A DNA stretch of 64,000 bases, taken from Laceyella putida. GTDB taxonomy: Bacteria; Bacillota; Bacilli; Thermoactinomycetales; Thermoactinomycetaceae. Shown one piece after another: positions 36,438 to 45,616 of this stretch (within the stretch, counting starts at the first letter, position 1; each line of letters opens with the position of its first letter). Below the pieces are notes generated by a model that ran no database searches, was not told the DNA's origin, and worked only from the letters and a program-made list of their open reading frames with translations. The stretch is from positions 68,076 to 132,075 of the forward strand of contig NZ_JBHTBW010000020.1 of assembly GCF_042665195.1 (NCBI RefSeq), written 5' to 3'. A program made the position numbers and the translations under genes.

Positions 36438-37013
36438 TCAATCCGATTTCCCATTCCTTTTTAAGCGATACCAGAGAAAAAACAACAGAGCGAAGCCAAC
36501 CGCGATGCCCCCCGCACTCCATAAGAACCCGTCACTCCGCCGCTCTGCTTGTGTAAGAGGCCCGGGCGACTTTGCCTTCTCGGGATGCGCAACCTTTGTC
36601 CCCTTGCCCAAGGCCTGCAAGTCCCCGCCCGCATCTGCCAACCGCTTCGTCCTGAAACAGAGGTTGGTGTACAATCCCCCTTGATTGCTTTTGGCATAAA
36701 TGAGATATTCTTGATCCGGCTGAAAATCAAAACGGCACATTCCCTCTTGCGGAGGTGTTTTAATCCATATCTCCTGTCGCTTCTGTCCCTTCCACACCGT
36801 ATCCACTGCCACCCGCACCGACAAATCTTCCATCCCAATCGATTTCCCTTTCACTTCGATCACTTTTCCTGTGAAAACCGCCGCACTATCCGCCAACGCT
36901 TTCTGGGGCGGCAACGGCTCGATGCAACTGCAAGCGACGGTGTGGCCGGGAAAAGCCAACAAACTTGCTCCCCAAACAAACATGGCGCATAGCCAGACAA
37001 ACCTCTTGTGCAT
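36438..37013 (-). CDS. Secreted TIMP/NTR-like domain protein with C-terminal TM anchor
   Basis: 191 residues. A signal peptide (FVWLCAMFVWGASLLAFPG) leads directly to the mature N terminus CSCIEPLPPQKALADSAAVF, the C-x-C start and ADSAAVFTGKVIEV pattern typical of bacterial TIMP/netrin-like OB-fold domains, with further Cys at MCRFDF and LCFRTKR that could disulphide-bond. The C terminus has a TM helix (SAGGIAVGFALLFFLWYRL) and a basic tail, so the OB domain is displayed outside. Eukaryotic relatives inhibit metalloproteases; bacterial function is unknown. The inner ATG at 37013 is taken as start. Confidence 0.7.
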   Translation of the reverse strand: MHKRFVWLCAMFVWGASLLAFPGHTVACSCIEPLPPQKALADSAAVFTGKVIEVKGKSIGMEDLSVRVAVDTVWKGQKRQEIWIKTPPQEGMCRFDFQPDQEYLIYAKSNQGGLYTNLCFRTKRLADAGGDLQALGKGTKVAHPEKAKSPGPLTQAERRSDGFLWSAGGIAVGFALLFFLWYRLKRNGKSD

Positions 37014-37508
37014 GGGACCCACTCTTTTCGGATGATTTGTTATTTATACCATAAAGACGGATTTCAGGTAAAATTGTTTCAGTTCAAACAAAAACCAAGC
37101 CACCTGGTCTCCAACACTTCAATATTTCCCAGGCAAATGAAGGCCACAACCAATCAGGTACGGCGAGGCGACATAGCGCGGAATCACCTTCAAATGGACG
37201 GTTCCGTCTCCGCGATCCATTCTACCCGGAAGGTTTCCCTTTCCTGTCGGTCGCAAAAGGGGCAGATTGACGAAGAACGGGAACGCACTTCACTTTTCCA
37301 ATATCGGAACATGAAGGAAGGCAGATTATTCATGTGGTTCTCTCCCGGTACATGATATGGCACAGCCACCCATCCCATTTTAATCTTAAATAATAAATCC
37401 CCTAATTAATTCTTTTATTAAATAAATGTTTTACATATTAACAACAAAAACCCCAATCTGTTATAATACAGTTGAATTCAAAATGTTCTATCAACAAGGG
37501 GGTTGTTT
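37014..37508. other. Intergenic stretch, one promoter, otherwise nothing firm
   Basis: About 495 bases. The left 350 are G/C-moderate without a supportable frame (a minus-strand run with CPFCDRQERETFRVEW has no start or ribosome site). The right 110 are A/T-rich and hold the esterase promoter. Confidence 0.4.
37438..37467 (+). promoter_or_regulatory. Promoter of the esterase gene
   Basis: TTAACA and a perfect TATAAT are separated by 18 bases; the ATG is about 40 bases downstream. Confidence 0.6.
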
Positions 37509-39077
37509 ATGAAAAAATCGTTTGCTTCCCTGAGTGTCGTTTTCATCCTTCTGGTTGCCATGCTTATGCCTCAGGCCACATCGCATGGTGGTTCGATCTT
37601 CCCCATCGTGATCGGGATCCCGGGCACTCCCGGTTCTGTCTACATTGGCGATGCGCCCGCCCACCCCGATCCCAATAAGCCTGTGGTTGTGTTCGTCCAA
37701 GGGTTATATAACTCAGCCAGTATCTGGTACATCTTGAATGACATGTATCAGCGCACGCGGGACGCCGGTTTCGAAACGGCCTTTGTCGAACTCCATGACG
37801 CAGGCGGCACGCCCCGCAGCAATTGGGCAAACGGCAACATGCTGGCCGATCAATTGCAACAGATCTCCGATCACTTTCACGGGAAGAAACTGGTCGTCGT
37901 CGGCTACAGCAAGGGCGGCATCGATACGCAAACCGCTCTTGTTCATTACGGGAAACACCCTTTGGTATCCAATGTGATCACGATTGGCACGCCCCATTAT
38001 GGAAGCCCTCTCGCCGACCTGGCCTACAGTGATTGGGTATGGTGGCTGTCCTCCCTCATCGGAACGAGAAATGAAGCTGTCTATAGCTTGCAAACCGGCG
38101 TCATGAATTCGTTTCGCGCCCAAACCGACAACATGCCGGAAATAAATGAAAACGCTTACTTTAGTATTTCGGGAAACAGTTGGGGACCATTCTTATCCCC
38201 CACGTGGTTTGGCGGCGTCTACATGAATGTGGAGAGCGATGGCGTCGTGCCGCTTCACAGCACCATCCTCCCTTATGGCAAACACCTGCGAACCGGCAAT
38301 TGGCATCATCTGTCCATCTTTCAAGGAAGTCCCACCTTCGAGGTTTTCAAACCATACCTGACCACGGAACGACTGCCCACAGCCGCTGCGGCTAAACAGG
38401 AAGACGCCCCTCCCATCCCATCCGCTAACGATGTCTACCTTACCGGGGGAGAACAGGACGGGTCCAAGGAAGAAGCCTTCCCGGTCGAACCGGGAGCAAC
38501 CCGCATCACCCTCAACTGGATGAGCAGCCAACCCCTCAGCCGCATCGAGCTCATTCGCCCGGATGGCCAAGTTCAACCCGCCCAGTTCCAAGTGTCTCAA
38601 GACACCGATACCATCTTCAAAGGCTCTTGGCAACATATCGTCCAGATTGACCAGCCGCAAGCCGGCACTTGGAAAATACGCACCTCCACATCGCATAAAG
38701 CCGCCTATGCCCTGATCGTCACATTCGATTCCCCTCTGTCCGCCCAGCTTCACCTTCAGCAAAGCCGTCCTTATGCGCCTGATTTTCAACTGACCACCAC
38801 AGGCACAGGGAAGAGACCCAACTTAATCAAAGAGATCCGAACAGAAGCGCAAATACAACTCATACCCGATCCGCAATCGAACAACAAGCGGGAGCGCGTC
38901 ATTCTCCGCAAACGCAGCCCGATCCATCCCGGCTCCATCCGGATCCCCGCCACGAAAGGCACCTACAACATGACCATCAACATCCGTGGAGTCACCGCCA
39001 CCGGCTCCCCCTTTGCCCGCACCATCGTCAAATCGTTCGTTGTGGACAAGCAGGGCCGTGTTTATGGCGGCCAATGA
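37509..39077 (+). CDS. Secreted alpha/beta-hydrolase (lipase/esterase-like)
   Basis: 522 residues with a signal peptide (SFASLSVVFILLVAMLMPQA). The hydrolase domain (~45-290) shows VVVFVQGLYNSASIWYILND (oxyanion region), the nucleophile elbow VVGYSKGGIDTQ (G-x-S-x-G, Ser near 142), TIGTPHYGSPLAD, and candidate acid/His in ESDGVVPLHS and GNWHHLSIFQG. This matches extracellular triacylglycerol-lipase-like hydrolases. The last ~220 residues are beta-rich and resemble a PPC/Ig-type add-on, ending FVVDKQGRVYGGQ. Start: the inner ATG after AAGGGGG. Single gene with own promoter and terminator. Confidence 0.85.
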   Translation: MKKSFASLSVVFILLVAMLMPQATSHGGSIFPIVIGIPGTPGSVYIGDAPAHPDPNKPVVVFVQGLYNSASIWYILNDMYQRTRDAGFETAFVELHDAGGTPRSNWANGNMLADQLQQISDHFHGKKLVVVGYSKGGIDTQTALVHYGKHPLVSNVITIGTPHYGSPLADLAYSDWVWWLSSLIGTRNEAVYSLQTGVMNSFRAQTDNMPEINENAYFSISGNSWGPFLSPTWFGGVYMNVESDGVVPLHSTILPYGKHLRTGNWHHLSIFQGSPTFEVFKPYLTTERLPTAAAAKQEDAPPIPSANDVYLTGGEQDGSKEEAFPVEPGATRITLNWMSSQPLSRIELIRPDGQVQPAQFQVSQDTDTIFKGSWQHIVQIDQPQAGTWKIRTSTSHKAAYALIVTFDSPLSAQLHLQQSRPYAPDFQLTTTGTGKRPNLIKEIRTEAQIQLIPDPQSNNKRERVILRKRSPIHPGSIRIPATKGTYNMTINIRGVTATGSPFARTIVKSFVVDKQGRVYGGQ

Positions 39078-39104
39078 CGCGCCGCTGCGTTTTTTGGACA
39101 ATCC

Positions 39105-39140
39105 ATCCCCTTAAGATCCATCGATCTTAAGGGGATTTCT
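39105..39140 (+). terminator. Intrinsic terminator of the esterase gene
   Basis: A 14-bp perfect stem, ATCCCCTTAAGATC with GATCTTAAGGGGAT, is followed by TTCT. Confidence 0.85.
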
Positions 39141-39304
39141 ATTCTAACGGCATTCTCCCTAGCTATTTTCATATATATTCCATTTGATGAGAAACTACCC
39201 CATCTTAAAGAATGGGCTATAATGAAGACACCCACTATCTTTTGACAACATATGATTTTGATATTTTTATTCATCATCATATCCACGAAGGGAGGCAAGC
39301 CCTG

Positions 39305-40312
39305 ATGGCATATTATCGCAAGTGGGTCTATTCATTCGGCCTCTTCCTTTTGATTCTCTCCCTCTCTCTTTCCATTGCGTTCAGCGCGAAAGCGCTTCAA
39401 TATAACCGCAAGTTGGCGAAGCGTCCCAACACCCCTGCCGCATCATACCACTTTGTCCTGATCCCGGAAGAGATGGATAATGACTATTGGCGGCTCGTGG
39501 AGAAAGGGGCGAGGGCGGCGGAAAAAAAGCTTCCTGTCTCCATCGAATACAACGGACCGGAACAGGCCGATATCGAAACCCATCTGAAAAAAATCGACAT
39601 GGCCATTGCTTCCAAGGTGGATGGAATTATCACCCAAGGGTTGAATGAAAGCCAATTCACCCCTTTGATCAACAAGGCGATCGCCAAAGGCATCCCCGTC
39701 ATCACCATTGATACCGATGCCCCCAACAGCCAACGGATCGCTTACATCGGCACCGACAACTACCTGTCCGGCTACCTGGCCGGCCAAGCCTTAATCAAAG
39801 GCACCCATGGCCAAGCCGTCGTCGGCATCATCACCGGCCGCTTCGACGCCGAACACCAAAAACTGCGCGTACAAGGCTTTCGTGACGCCGTCAAGCAAGC
39901 GCCGGGCATCCGCATTGCCGCCGTGGAGGAATCCAATATCACACGGATCGAAGCCGCGGAAAAAGCGAGCAAAATCCTGCACGAACATCCCGATGTGACC
40001 GCCTTTTACGGAACAAGCGCCTTAGACGCGATCGGGATTGCCCAAGTGGTCGAGGAAATCGACGACAAGTCCTTTTACATCATCGGGTTTGATACCCTTC
40101 CCGAAACACTGGACTTGCTTAAACGGGGCAAAATCCAAGCCACGGTGGTGCAAACCCCTTATGAAATGGGCTACAAGTCCGTCAAGCTCATGCTAGATAT
40201 CATCAAAGGCAAACGCGTTTCAACCGTGAACCATACGGAGACCAAAGTGATTGGCAAAGAGGATCTGCCCTTGCAAGAGGCAACCGTCGAATGGAGCGTG
40301 CCGGCACCATGA
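39305..40312 (+). CDS. Membrane-anchored periplasmic-binding-type sugar sensor
   Basis: 335 residues. One N-terminal TM anchor (WVYSFGLFLLILSLSLSIAF) is followed by a RbsB/MglB-like peripla_BP_4 domain: FVLIPEEMDNDYWRLVEKGA, KKIDMAIASKVDGIITQGLN, IPVITIDTDAPNSQR, YIGTDNYLSGYLAGQALIKG, VTAFYGTSALDAIGIAQVVE. It is not a transport lipoprotein, since no lipobox Cys is present; with the kinase and regulator behind it forms a three-component sugar sensing unit. The start at 39305 follows GGGAGG; a TATAAT lies at 39218-39223. Its TGA overlaps the kinase ATG. Confidence 0.82.
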   Translation: MAYYRKWVYSFGLFLLILSLSLSIAFSAKALQYNRKLAKRPNTPAASYHFVLIPEEMDNDYWRLVEKGARAAEKKLPVSIEYNGPEQADIETHLKKIDMAIASKVDGIITQGLNESQFTPLINKAIAKGIPVITIDTDAPNSQRIAYIGTDNYLSGYLAGQALIKGTHGQAVVGIITGRFDAEHQKLRVQGFRDAVKQAPGIRIAAVEESNITRIEAAEKASKILHEHPDVTAFYGTSALDAIGIAQVVEEIDDKSFYIIGFDTLPETLDLLKRGKIQATVVQTPYEMGYKSVKLMLDIIKGKRVSTVNHTETKVIGKEDLPLQEATVEWSVPAP

Positions 40313-41772
40313 TTCGCATACGTACCAAAATTATGATCTATTCCTTGATTCTCGTCGTCCTGTTAAACAGCGTCGCCTTTTTTCTCTTTCATAATAGCCA
40401 GAAATCAATTGATCAGTATAATGAATTGTTGCAACGTTTTTTCTTATTGAACGAAGTGTCCCAACACACCAACAACGTTTACCAAGCACTTAACGCTTAT
40501 CTTGTGGAACGGTCACCTGAACACCTGGCGCGCTACAAGCGGGAACGCCAACAGCTGAATTTGCTGCGCACCCGCCTGAAGAACCAACTTCCGCAACAGT
40601 CGATCCCCGTCAAGAATTATCAGAACTTGATCACCAGCTTCCTTGACGAAAGCGAAATCGTGATCGACGCCTTTAAAAAACAGCAACTGACCACCTATTC
40701 GACCCATCTGTCCGAAGCGCAAAACATCTCCCGCTTCATTCAGGAGATGACCTTGACGCTCATCAATGACGAATTGACCAACTACCAAACGTTTTACCAC
40801 GATATGAATGAGCAACATCAGTTGTTTCAAGCGATGGGCATCTCCATCTTCGCTTCGACCATGATCTTTAGCGTCATCTTCGCCCTCTGGTTTTCTGATG
40901 GCATGACCCGACCGATCCGCCTGCTCTCCAGCGCGGCCAAAGAGATCTCGCTCGGCCACTTCGATGGGAAAGAAGTGCGGGTTACGACCAATGATGAATT
41001 TCGTTTGCTGACGGACACCTTCAACCGCATGCGCTCAAACATCCGCCAGCTTGTGCAGGAAATCAAACAAAAATCAGAATTGGACAAGTTGCTCAAGGAA
41101 ATGGAATTAAAAAGCTTACAGAGCCAGATCAACCCGCACTTCCTCTTCAACACGCTCAACACGGTGTCCAAGCTGGCGTATATCGAAGGGGCGGAAAAGA
41201 CCAGTGATCTGCTTCACTCCATCTCCGCCTTGTTGCGCTACAATCTGGGCGACCTGAATAAACCGACCACCTTGAAAGAGGAAGTGGCCGTCGTTCAAGA
41301 ATACTTTTTCATCCAACAGACGCGCTTTGGCGAACGGGTCCAATTTTCCACTTCCATTGATGAATCTTGTTTGGCACAACCCATCCCCAGCTTAACCTTG
41401 CAGCCGCTGGTCGAAAACGCCTTCATCCATGGGATCGAAGGATATGAGACCGACGCCCTGCTCACCTTGACGATCTCCTCACATCCGGATCATGTGCGGG
41501 TGCAAGTGACCGACAACGGGGTGGGCATGGATGAGGAGACAAAACGGCAACTCCTGAGCAAAGACGCGGATCGCGTCGCCAGCGCAAGCCAAGGCGGGCA
41601 CTCGACGGGCATCGGGTTTAAAAATGTTCGCAAACGCTTGGAACTGTTTTATGGTCAAGAAGATCTCGTCACCATCGAGTCGGCTCCGAACCGGGGGACG
41701 ACCATCACCTTAAGACTCCCCGTTCGGCATGGGAAGGAGGAACCGCGTGATGTATACCATTCTGATCGTTGA
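40309..41772 (+). CDS. Sensor histidine kinase, YesM/LytS-type (HisKA_7TM-less, HPK8-like)
   Basis: 487 residues. TM1 (IYSLILVVLLNSVAFFLF), a ~150-residue helical extracellular domain, TM2 (ISIFASTMIFSVIFALWF), HAMP (DGMTRPIRLLSSAAKEISLG), then the His_kinase domain with phospho-acceptor LQSQINPHFLFNTLNTVSKL, N-box PLVENAFIHGIEG and G-boxes DNGVGMDEETK, STGIGFKNVRKRLELFYG. This is the YesM class that pairs with YesN-type regulators. The ATG at 40309 overlaps the sensor stop (ATGA). The extracellular helix domain likely contacts the sugar-binding sensor. It overlaps the regulator gene by 23 bases. Confidence 0.9.
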   Translation: MIRIRTKIMIYSLILVVLLNSVAFFLFHNSQKSIDQYNELLQRFFLLNEVSQHTNNVYQALNAYLVERSPEHLARYKRERQQLNLLRTRLKNQLPQQSIPVKNYQNLITSFLDESEIVIDAFKKQQLTTYSTHLSEAQNISRFIQEMTLTLINDELTNYQTFYHDMNEQHQLFQAMGISIFASTMIFSVIFALWFSDGMTRPIRLLSSAAKEISLGHFDGKEVRVTTNDEFRLLTDTFNRMRSNIRQLVQEIKQKSELDKLLKEMELKSLQSQINPHFLFNTLNTVSKLAYIEGAEKTSDLLHSISALLRYNLGDLNKPTTLKEEVAVVQEYFFIQQTRFGERVQFSTSIDESCLAQPIPSLTLQPLVENAFIHGIEGYETDALLTLTISSHPDHVRVQVTDNGVGMDEETKRQLLSKDADRVASASQGGHSTGIGFKNVRKRLELFYGQEDLVTIESAPNRGTTITLRLPVRHGKEEPRDVYHSDR

Positions 41773-42817
41773 TGATGAAGGTGTGGAAAGACAAGCGCTC
41801 AACATGATCATCTCCAAACATCTGCCTGACGTCCAAGTCATCGGTGAAGCGGAAAACGGGCGCCAAGCGATCGACCTGGCCCGCCAATGCAAGCCGGATG
41901 TGATCTTGCTGGACATCAAAATGCCGGGCATCGACGGGGTGGAGGCGGTCAAGCAGATCAAGCAGGCCTTGCCCCACACGAAGTTCATCATGGTCTCCGC
42001 TTTCGACACATTTGAATACGCCCGCCAAGTCATGCAACAAGGCGTTAAAGAATACTTGCTCAAACCGGCCCGCACCGAAGAAATCGTCCAAGCCATCCGC
42101 CGCACCCTGACGGATCTGTCTCAAGAACGGGAAGCCCAAGCGGAGCAAATGCGCCTGCGGGAGCAACTGGAGCAAGCGCTCTCCTTTGAACAAGCGAAAA
42201 CATTGTTTGAACTCATCAAGTGGGGGGACGTGGAAGGGGCGCTCACGCACTTTGACCGGTACTTTGAAGACTTCGTCCGCACCGTTGGCGAAAACGAACA
42301 AAAACTGAAGCAAACCATCACCGATCTTTTCAGCTTGGTCAGCTACATGTTAAAAGAATGCCACTTGGACGGGGACATCGAAATAACATGGCGCCCATCC
42401 CAATCATTTGCCGAAATCAAACAACAGACCCGCGCCGAGCTCACCCGATTGGTGGAACGGGTCACGAACAGACGCGCCCTGCACGCCCATGACCTGTTGC
42501 ACAAAGCCAAACAGTATATGGATGAACATTACACCAGACCCCTGTCACTCGAAGAAGTGGCCGCCCATGTGCGGTTGAGCCCACACTATTTCAGCAAGTT
42601 GTTCAAAGAGCGGTTTCAAATGAACTTTATGGACTATCTGACCGGACTCCGCATCGAACAAGCCAAACAATTGCTGCTCCACTCCGATTGCAGTTTGAAA
42701 GAAATTTGTTTCAGTGTCGGGTATAAAGACCCCAACTACTTCAGCCGCGTCTTTAAAAAGATCACGGGCGTCAGCCCAAGTGAATACCGCCGTGGCCTCC
42801 TTCCGCAGAACGGGTGA
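41750..42817 (+). CDS. Response regulator, YesN type (REC plus AraC HTH)
   Basis: 355 residues. Receiver domain at 1-120 with acidic pair VDDEG, phospho-Asp in CKPDVILLDIKMPGIDGVEA and Lys in EYLLKPARTEE. A linker is followed by a two-HTH AraC domain at ~245-350: LHKAKQYMDEHYTRPLSLEE, LSPHYFSKLFKERFQMNFMD, CFSVGYKDPNYFSRVFKKIT, GVSPSEYRR. The ATG at 41750 follows AAGGAGG, inside the end of the kinase gene. It probably activates the mglBAC promoter just downstream, where a spaced direct repeat is found. Confidence 0.92.
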   Translation: MYTILIVDDEGVERQALNMIISKHLPDVQVIGEAENGRQAIDLARQCKPDVILLDIKMPGIDGVEAVKQIKQALPHTKFIMVSAFDTFEYARQVMQQGVKEYLLKPARTEEIVQAIRRTLTDLSQEREAQAEQMRLREQLEQALSFEQAKTLFELIKWGDVEGALTHFDRYFEDFVRTVGENEQKLKQTITDLFSLVSYMLKECHLDGDIEITWRPSQSFAEIKQQTRAELTRLVERVTNRRALHAHDLLHKAKQYMDEHYTRPLSLEEVAAHVRLSPHYFSKLFKERFQMNFMDYLTGLRIEQAKQLLLHSDCSLKEICFSVGYKDPNYFSRVFKKITGVSPSEYRRGLLPQNG

Positions 42818-42831
42818 CACCTTGACAAAAA

Positions 42832-42859
42832 AGTGAAGAATTTCGCAACTTAGTGAAGA
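42832..42859 (+). promoter_or_regulatory. Direct repeat, candidate regulator-binding site
   Basis: AGTGAAGA occurs at 42832-42839 and 42852-42859, a 20-base period (two helical turns), ending 14 bases before the -35 of the mglB promoter. AraC-type regulators bind such in-phase repeats next to -35; identity of the binder is inferred. Confidence 0.55.
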
Positions 42860-42873
42860 CGATTCCATCTTTC

Positions 42874-42902
42874 TTGTCCCTATATTCGTGATACATTGAT
42901 AA
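42874..42902 (+). promoter_or_regulatory. Promoter of mglBAC
   Basis: TTGTCC and TGATAA are spaced 17 bases apart. A weak -35 suits an activated promoter. The mglB ATG is about 47 bases downstream. Confidence 0.6.
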
Positions 42903-42948
42903 TTGAAAGGGTTTTCATACGAATGTTGCATGATAAAGGAGGATCAAC

Positions 42949-43962
42949 ATGAAAAAGGCATTATCCATCCTATTGATCGGTTCATTGATGGCGACGGCGG
43001 CTGTGGGTTGTTCGGGCAATCAAAAGAGCGGAGAGAAAACGATCGGCGTCGCCATCTACAAATTTGACGACACCTTCATGACCGGTGTGCGCAACGCCAT
43101 CTCCGAAGCGGCAAAAGGCAAAGTGAAAGTCGATATCGTGGACAGCCAAAATGCGCAACCCACGCAAAATGACAAAGTCGACCTCTTCATCACCAAACGC
43201 GTCAGCGCCCTGGCAATCAACCCGGTTGACCGCACCGCCGCCGGCGTATTGATTGACAAAGCGAAACAAGCCAACATCCCTGTGGTGTTCTTAAATCGCG
43301 AACCGCTCAAAGAAGATATGCAGAAATGGGACAAAGTCTACTATGTGGGAGCCAAAGCGGAAGAATCCGGCACCCTCTCCGGTGAAATCATCGCCGAATA
43401 CTTCAAATCCCATCCGGAAGCGGACAAAAACAAGGACGGCGTGTTGCAATACGCGATGCTGAAAGGTGAGCCGGGCCATCAAGACGCTGAATTGCGCACC
43501 AAATACTCCATTGAAGCGGTGCAGAAAGCGGGCATCAAGGTAGAAAAACTGGCGGAAGACACCGCGATGTGGGACCGCGTGAAAGGCCAAGAGAAAATGG
43601 ATGCCTTCTTGTCCGCGCACGGCGACAAAATTGAAGCCGTTTTCGCCAACAACGATGACATGGCGCTCGGCGCGATCGAAGCATTGAAAGCCAAAGGCTA
43701 CTTCAAAGACAACAAATTCATGCCCGTCGTGGGTGTGGACGCAACCGCTCCCGCCCTGCAAGCGCTCGAAGAGGGAACCTTGCTTGGAACCGTGTTGAAC
43801 GATGCGAAGAACCAAGGGAAAGCCACCCTGGAACTGGCCAAGGTCCTGGCTGACGGCAAGACGCCGAACAAAGCGAACACCGGCTATGAGATCACCGACG
43901 GCAAGTATGTCTGGATTCCTTACAAGAAAATCACCAAAGAAAACATGAATGAAGCGAAGTAA
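42949..43962 (+). CDS. mglB: Galactose/methyl-galactoside-type ABC transporter, binding lipoprotein
   Basis: 337 residues. The lipobox MATAAVGC gives a lipidated Cys near 20. The mature domain is a peripla_BP_4 fold close to MglB: IGVAIYKFDDTFMTGVRNAI, AINPVDRTAAGVLIDKAKQA, IPVVFLNREP, YYVGAKAEESGTLSGEIIAE, AVFANNDDMALGAIEALKA and VVGVDATAPALQAL. Those segments contain the residues that contact hexose in MglB (Phe, Asn, Arg, Asp, Asn positions by homology). It follows AAAGGAGG. It is first of three genes; the strong hairpin after it would keep binding-protein level above that of the membrane parts. Confidence 0.88.
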   Translation: MKKALSILLIGSLMATAAVGCSGNQKSGEKTIGVAIYKFDDTFMTGVRNAISEAAKGKVKVDIVDSQNAQPTQNDKVDLFITKRVSALAINPVDRTAAGVLIDKAKQANIPVVFLNREPLKEDMQKWDKVYYVGAKAEESGTLSGEIIAEYFKSHPEADKNKDGVLQYAMLKGEPGHQDAELRTKYSIEAVQKAGIKVEKLAEDTAMWDRVKGQEKMDAFLSAHGDKIEAVFANNDDMALGAIEALKAKGYFKDNKFMPVVGVDATAPALQALEEGTLLGTVLNDAKNQGKATLELAKVLADGKTPNKANTGYEITDGKYVWIPYKKITKENMNEAK

Positions 43963-43983
43963 GCAGACTTAAAGCGAGACACG

Positions 43984-44022
43984 GAAAGAAAGAGACGGAT
44001 CAGGCTGAAGTCTCTTTCTTTC
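43984..44022 (+). terminator. mglB-mglA intergenic hairpin (attenuator or mRNA stabiliser)
   Basis: A 13-bp perfect stem, GAAAGAAAGAGAC with GTCTCTTTCTTTC around 13 bases. No long T run follows, so partial termination or 3'-end protection of mglB message is more likely than full termination. Confidence 0.7.
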
Positions 44023-44079
44023 TGCGCTCATGCGACTGTTTTGACTGAGGTTCATTCCTTCGCAAAGGGGGTCTCGATC

Positions 44080-45597
44080 ATGACAACTCATGAATTCGTC
44101 TTAGAAATGAAGCAGATATCAAAAGAGTTTCCCGGCGTCAAAGCTCTTGACGAAGTGACCTTGCAAGTGCGTCCCGGCACGGTCCATGCCTTGATGGGTG
44201 AAAATGGCGCCGGCAAGTCCACCTTGATGAAATGCCTTTTCGGCATCTACAAACCGGACGCGGGCGAAATCGTCGTGGATGGGGAGAAAGTCCAGATCCA
44301 CAACTCCAAAGACGCCCTCACCCATGGCATATCCATGATCCATCAAGAGCTTCATCCCGTCCCTTACCGCAACGTGATGGAAAACTTGTGGCTCGGGCGT
44401 TTTCCCACCAAGCGGGTGGGCTTCATCCCATTTGTCGATCACAAGCGGATGGAGCAAGCGACATGGGAACTGTTCAAGGAGATTGAGATGGATATCGATC
44501 CCCGCGCCATCGTGGGCCATCTCTCCGTTTCCAAAGTTCAGATGATCGAAATCGCCAAAGCCGTCTCTTTCCAAAGCAAGATCATTGTCATGGACGAGCC
44601 GACCTCTTCCTTGACCCGCACGGAAGTGGAGCAATTATTCCGCATTATCCGCAAGTTGAAAAGCCGCGGCGTCGCCATCATCTATATCTCTCATAAAATG
44701 GAGGAGATCCTGCAAATCTCCGACGATGTGACCATCATGCGGGACGGCAAGAAGATCGGCACATGGCCCGCCTCCGAGCTGACCACCGACATGATCATCT
44801 CCCGCATGGTGGGGCGTGACCTCACCCAGCGTTTCCCGGATCGGGCCAACCAACCCGGGGAGGTGCTCTTGCGGGTGGAAAACTTGACCTCGGCCGTGCC
44901 GCACTCGTTTGAAGATGTTTCCTTTGAACTCCGCAAAGGGGAAATCCTCGGCATCGGCGGATTGGTCGGAGCTCAGAGGACGGAACTGGTGGAAGCCCTG
45001 TTTGGTCTCGGCAAAATCAAAAGCGGACGCATCCACATCCACGGCAAAGAGGTCCACATCGCTTCCCCCGTCGATGCCAAACGCAACAAGATGGCACTCT
45101 TGACGGAGGATCGGCGGGGGACGGGCATCTTCCCCATCTTGTCGATCTTGGAAAACACCACCATCGCCAACCAGGCGAGCTATGAAACGCCAACCTTTCT
45201 CTTGGACGATAAAAAACGGCTGCAAGACACGTTGGACGGCATCACCAAGTTGAAAGTGAAAACGCCTTCCCACAAAACAGCTATTCAAAACCTCTCCGGG
45301 GGAAACCAGCAAAAAGTGCTGCTGGCCCGCTGGCTGCTCACCCAACCGGAGATTTTGATGCTGGACGAGCCGACGCGCGGGATTGACGTGGGAGCCAAAT
45401 ACGAGATTTACACCATCATCGCCGACCTGGCCAAACAAGGCAAAAGCATCATCATGATTTCCTCGGAAATGCCGGAATTGATGGGCATGTCCGACCGGAT
45501 CATGGTCATGTCCAACGGCAAACTCTCCGGCATCCTCGACAGAGACGAAGCCACCGAGGAAAAAATCATGAGCCTGGCTACGAAGCATATGGGTTGA
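44080..45597 (+). CDS. mglA: Sugar ABC transporter, fused double ATP-binding protein
   Basis: 505 residues, two ABC domains as in MglA/RbsA. First domain: Walker A GENGAGKST, signature LSVSKVQMIEIAKAVS, Walker B IIVMDEPTSSLT. Second: degenerate A-site region GIGGLVGAQRTELVEALFG, signature LSGGNQQKVLLARWLLTQPE, Walker B ILMLDEPTRGIDVGAK. The degenerate second Walker A and VGAK sequence are family hallmarks. The start is the inner ATG at 44080 after AAAGGGGG. The next gene begins 20 bases later. Confidence 0.9.
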   Translation: MTTHEFVLEMKQISKEFPGVKALDEVTLQVRPGTVHALMGENGAGKSTLMKCLFGIYKPDAGEIVVDGEKVQIHNSKDALTHGISMIHQELHPVPYRNVMENLWLGRFPTKRVGFIPFVDHKRMEQATWELFKEIEMDIDPRAIVGHLSVSKVQMIEIAKAVSFQSKIIVMDEPTSSLTRTEVEQLFRIIRKLKSRGVAIIYISHKMEEILQISDDVTIMRDGKKIGTWPASELTTDMIISRMVGRDLTQRFPDRANQPGEVLLRVENLTSAVPHSFEDVSFELRKGEILGIGGLVGAQRTELVEALFGLGKIKSGRIHIHGKEVHIASPVDAKRNKMALLTEDRRGTGIFPILSILENTTIANQASYETPTFLLDDKKRLQDTLDGITKLKVKTPSHKTAIQNLSGGNQQKVLLARWLLTQPEILMLDEPTRGIDVGAKYEIYTIIADLAKQGKSIIMISSEMPELMGMSDRIMVMSNGKLSGILDRDEATEEKIMSLATKHMG

Positions 45598-45616
45598 CAG
45601 AGGAGGATCGCGAACC

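Noticed and set aside
37190..37378. Minus-strand frame with CPFCDRQERETFRVEW
   Set aside because: The C-x-x-C looked interesting, but there is no start, ribosome site or continuation, and the flanks are unrelated.
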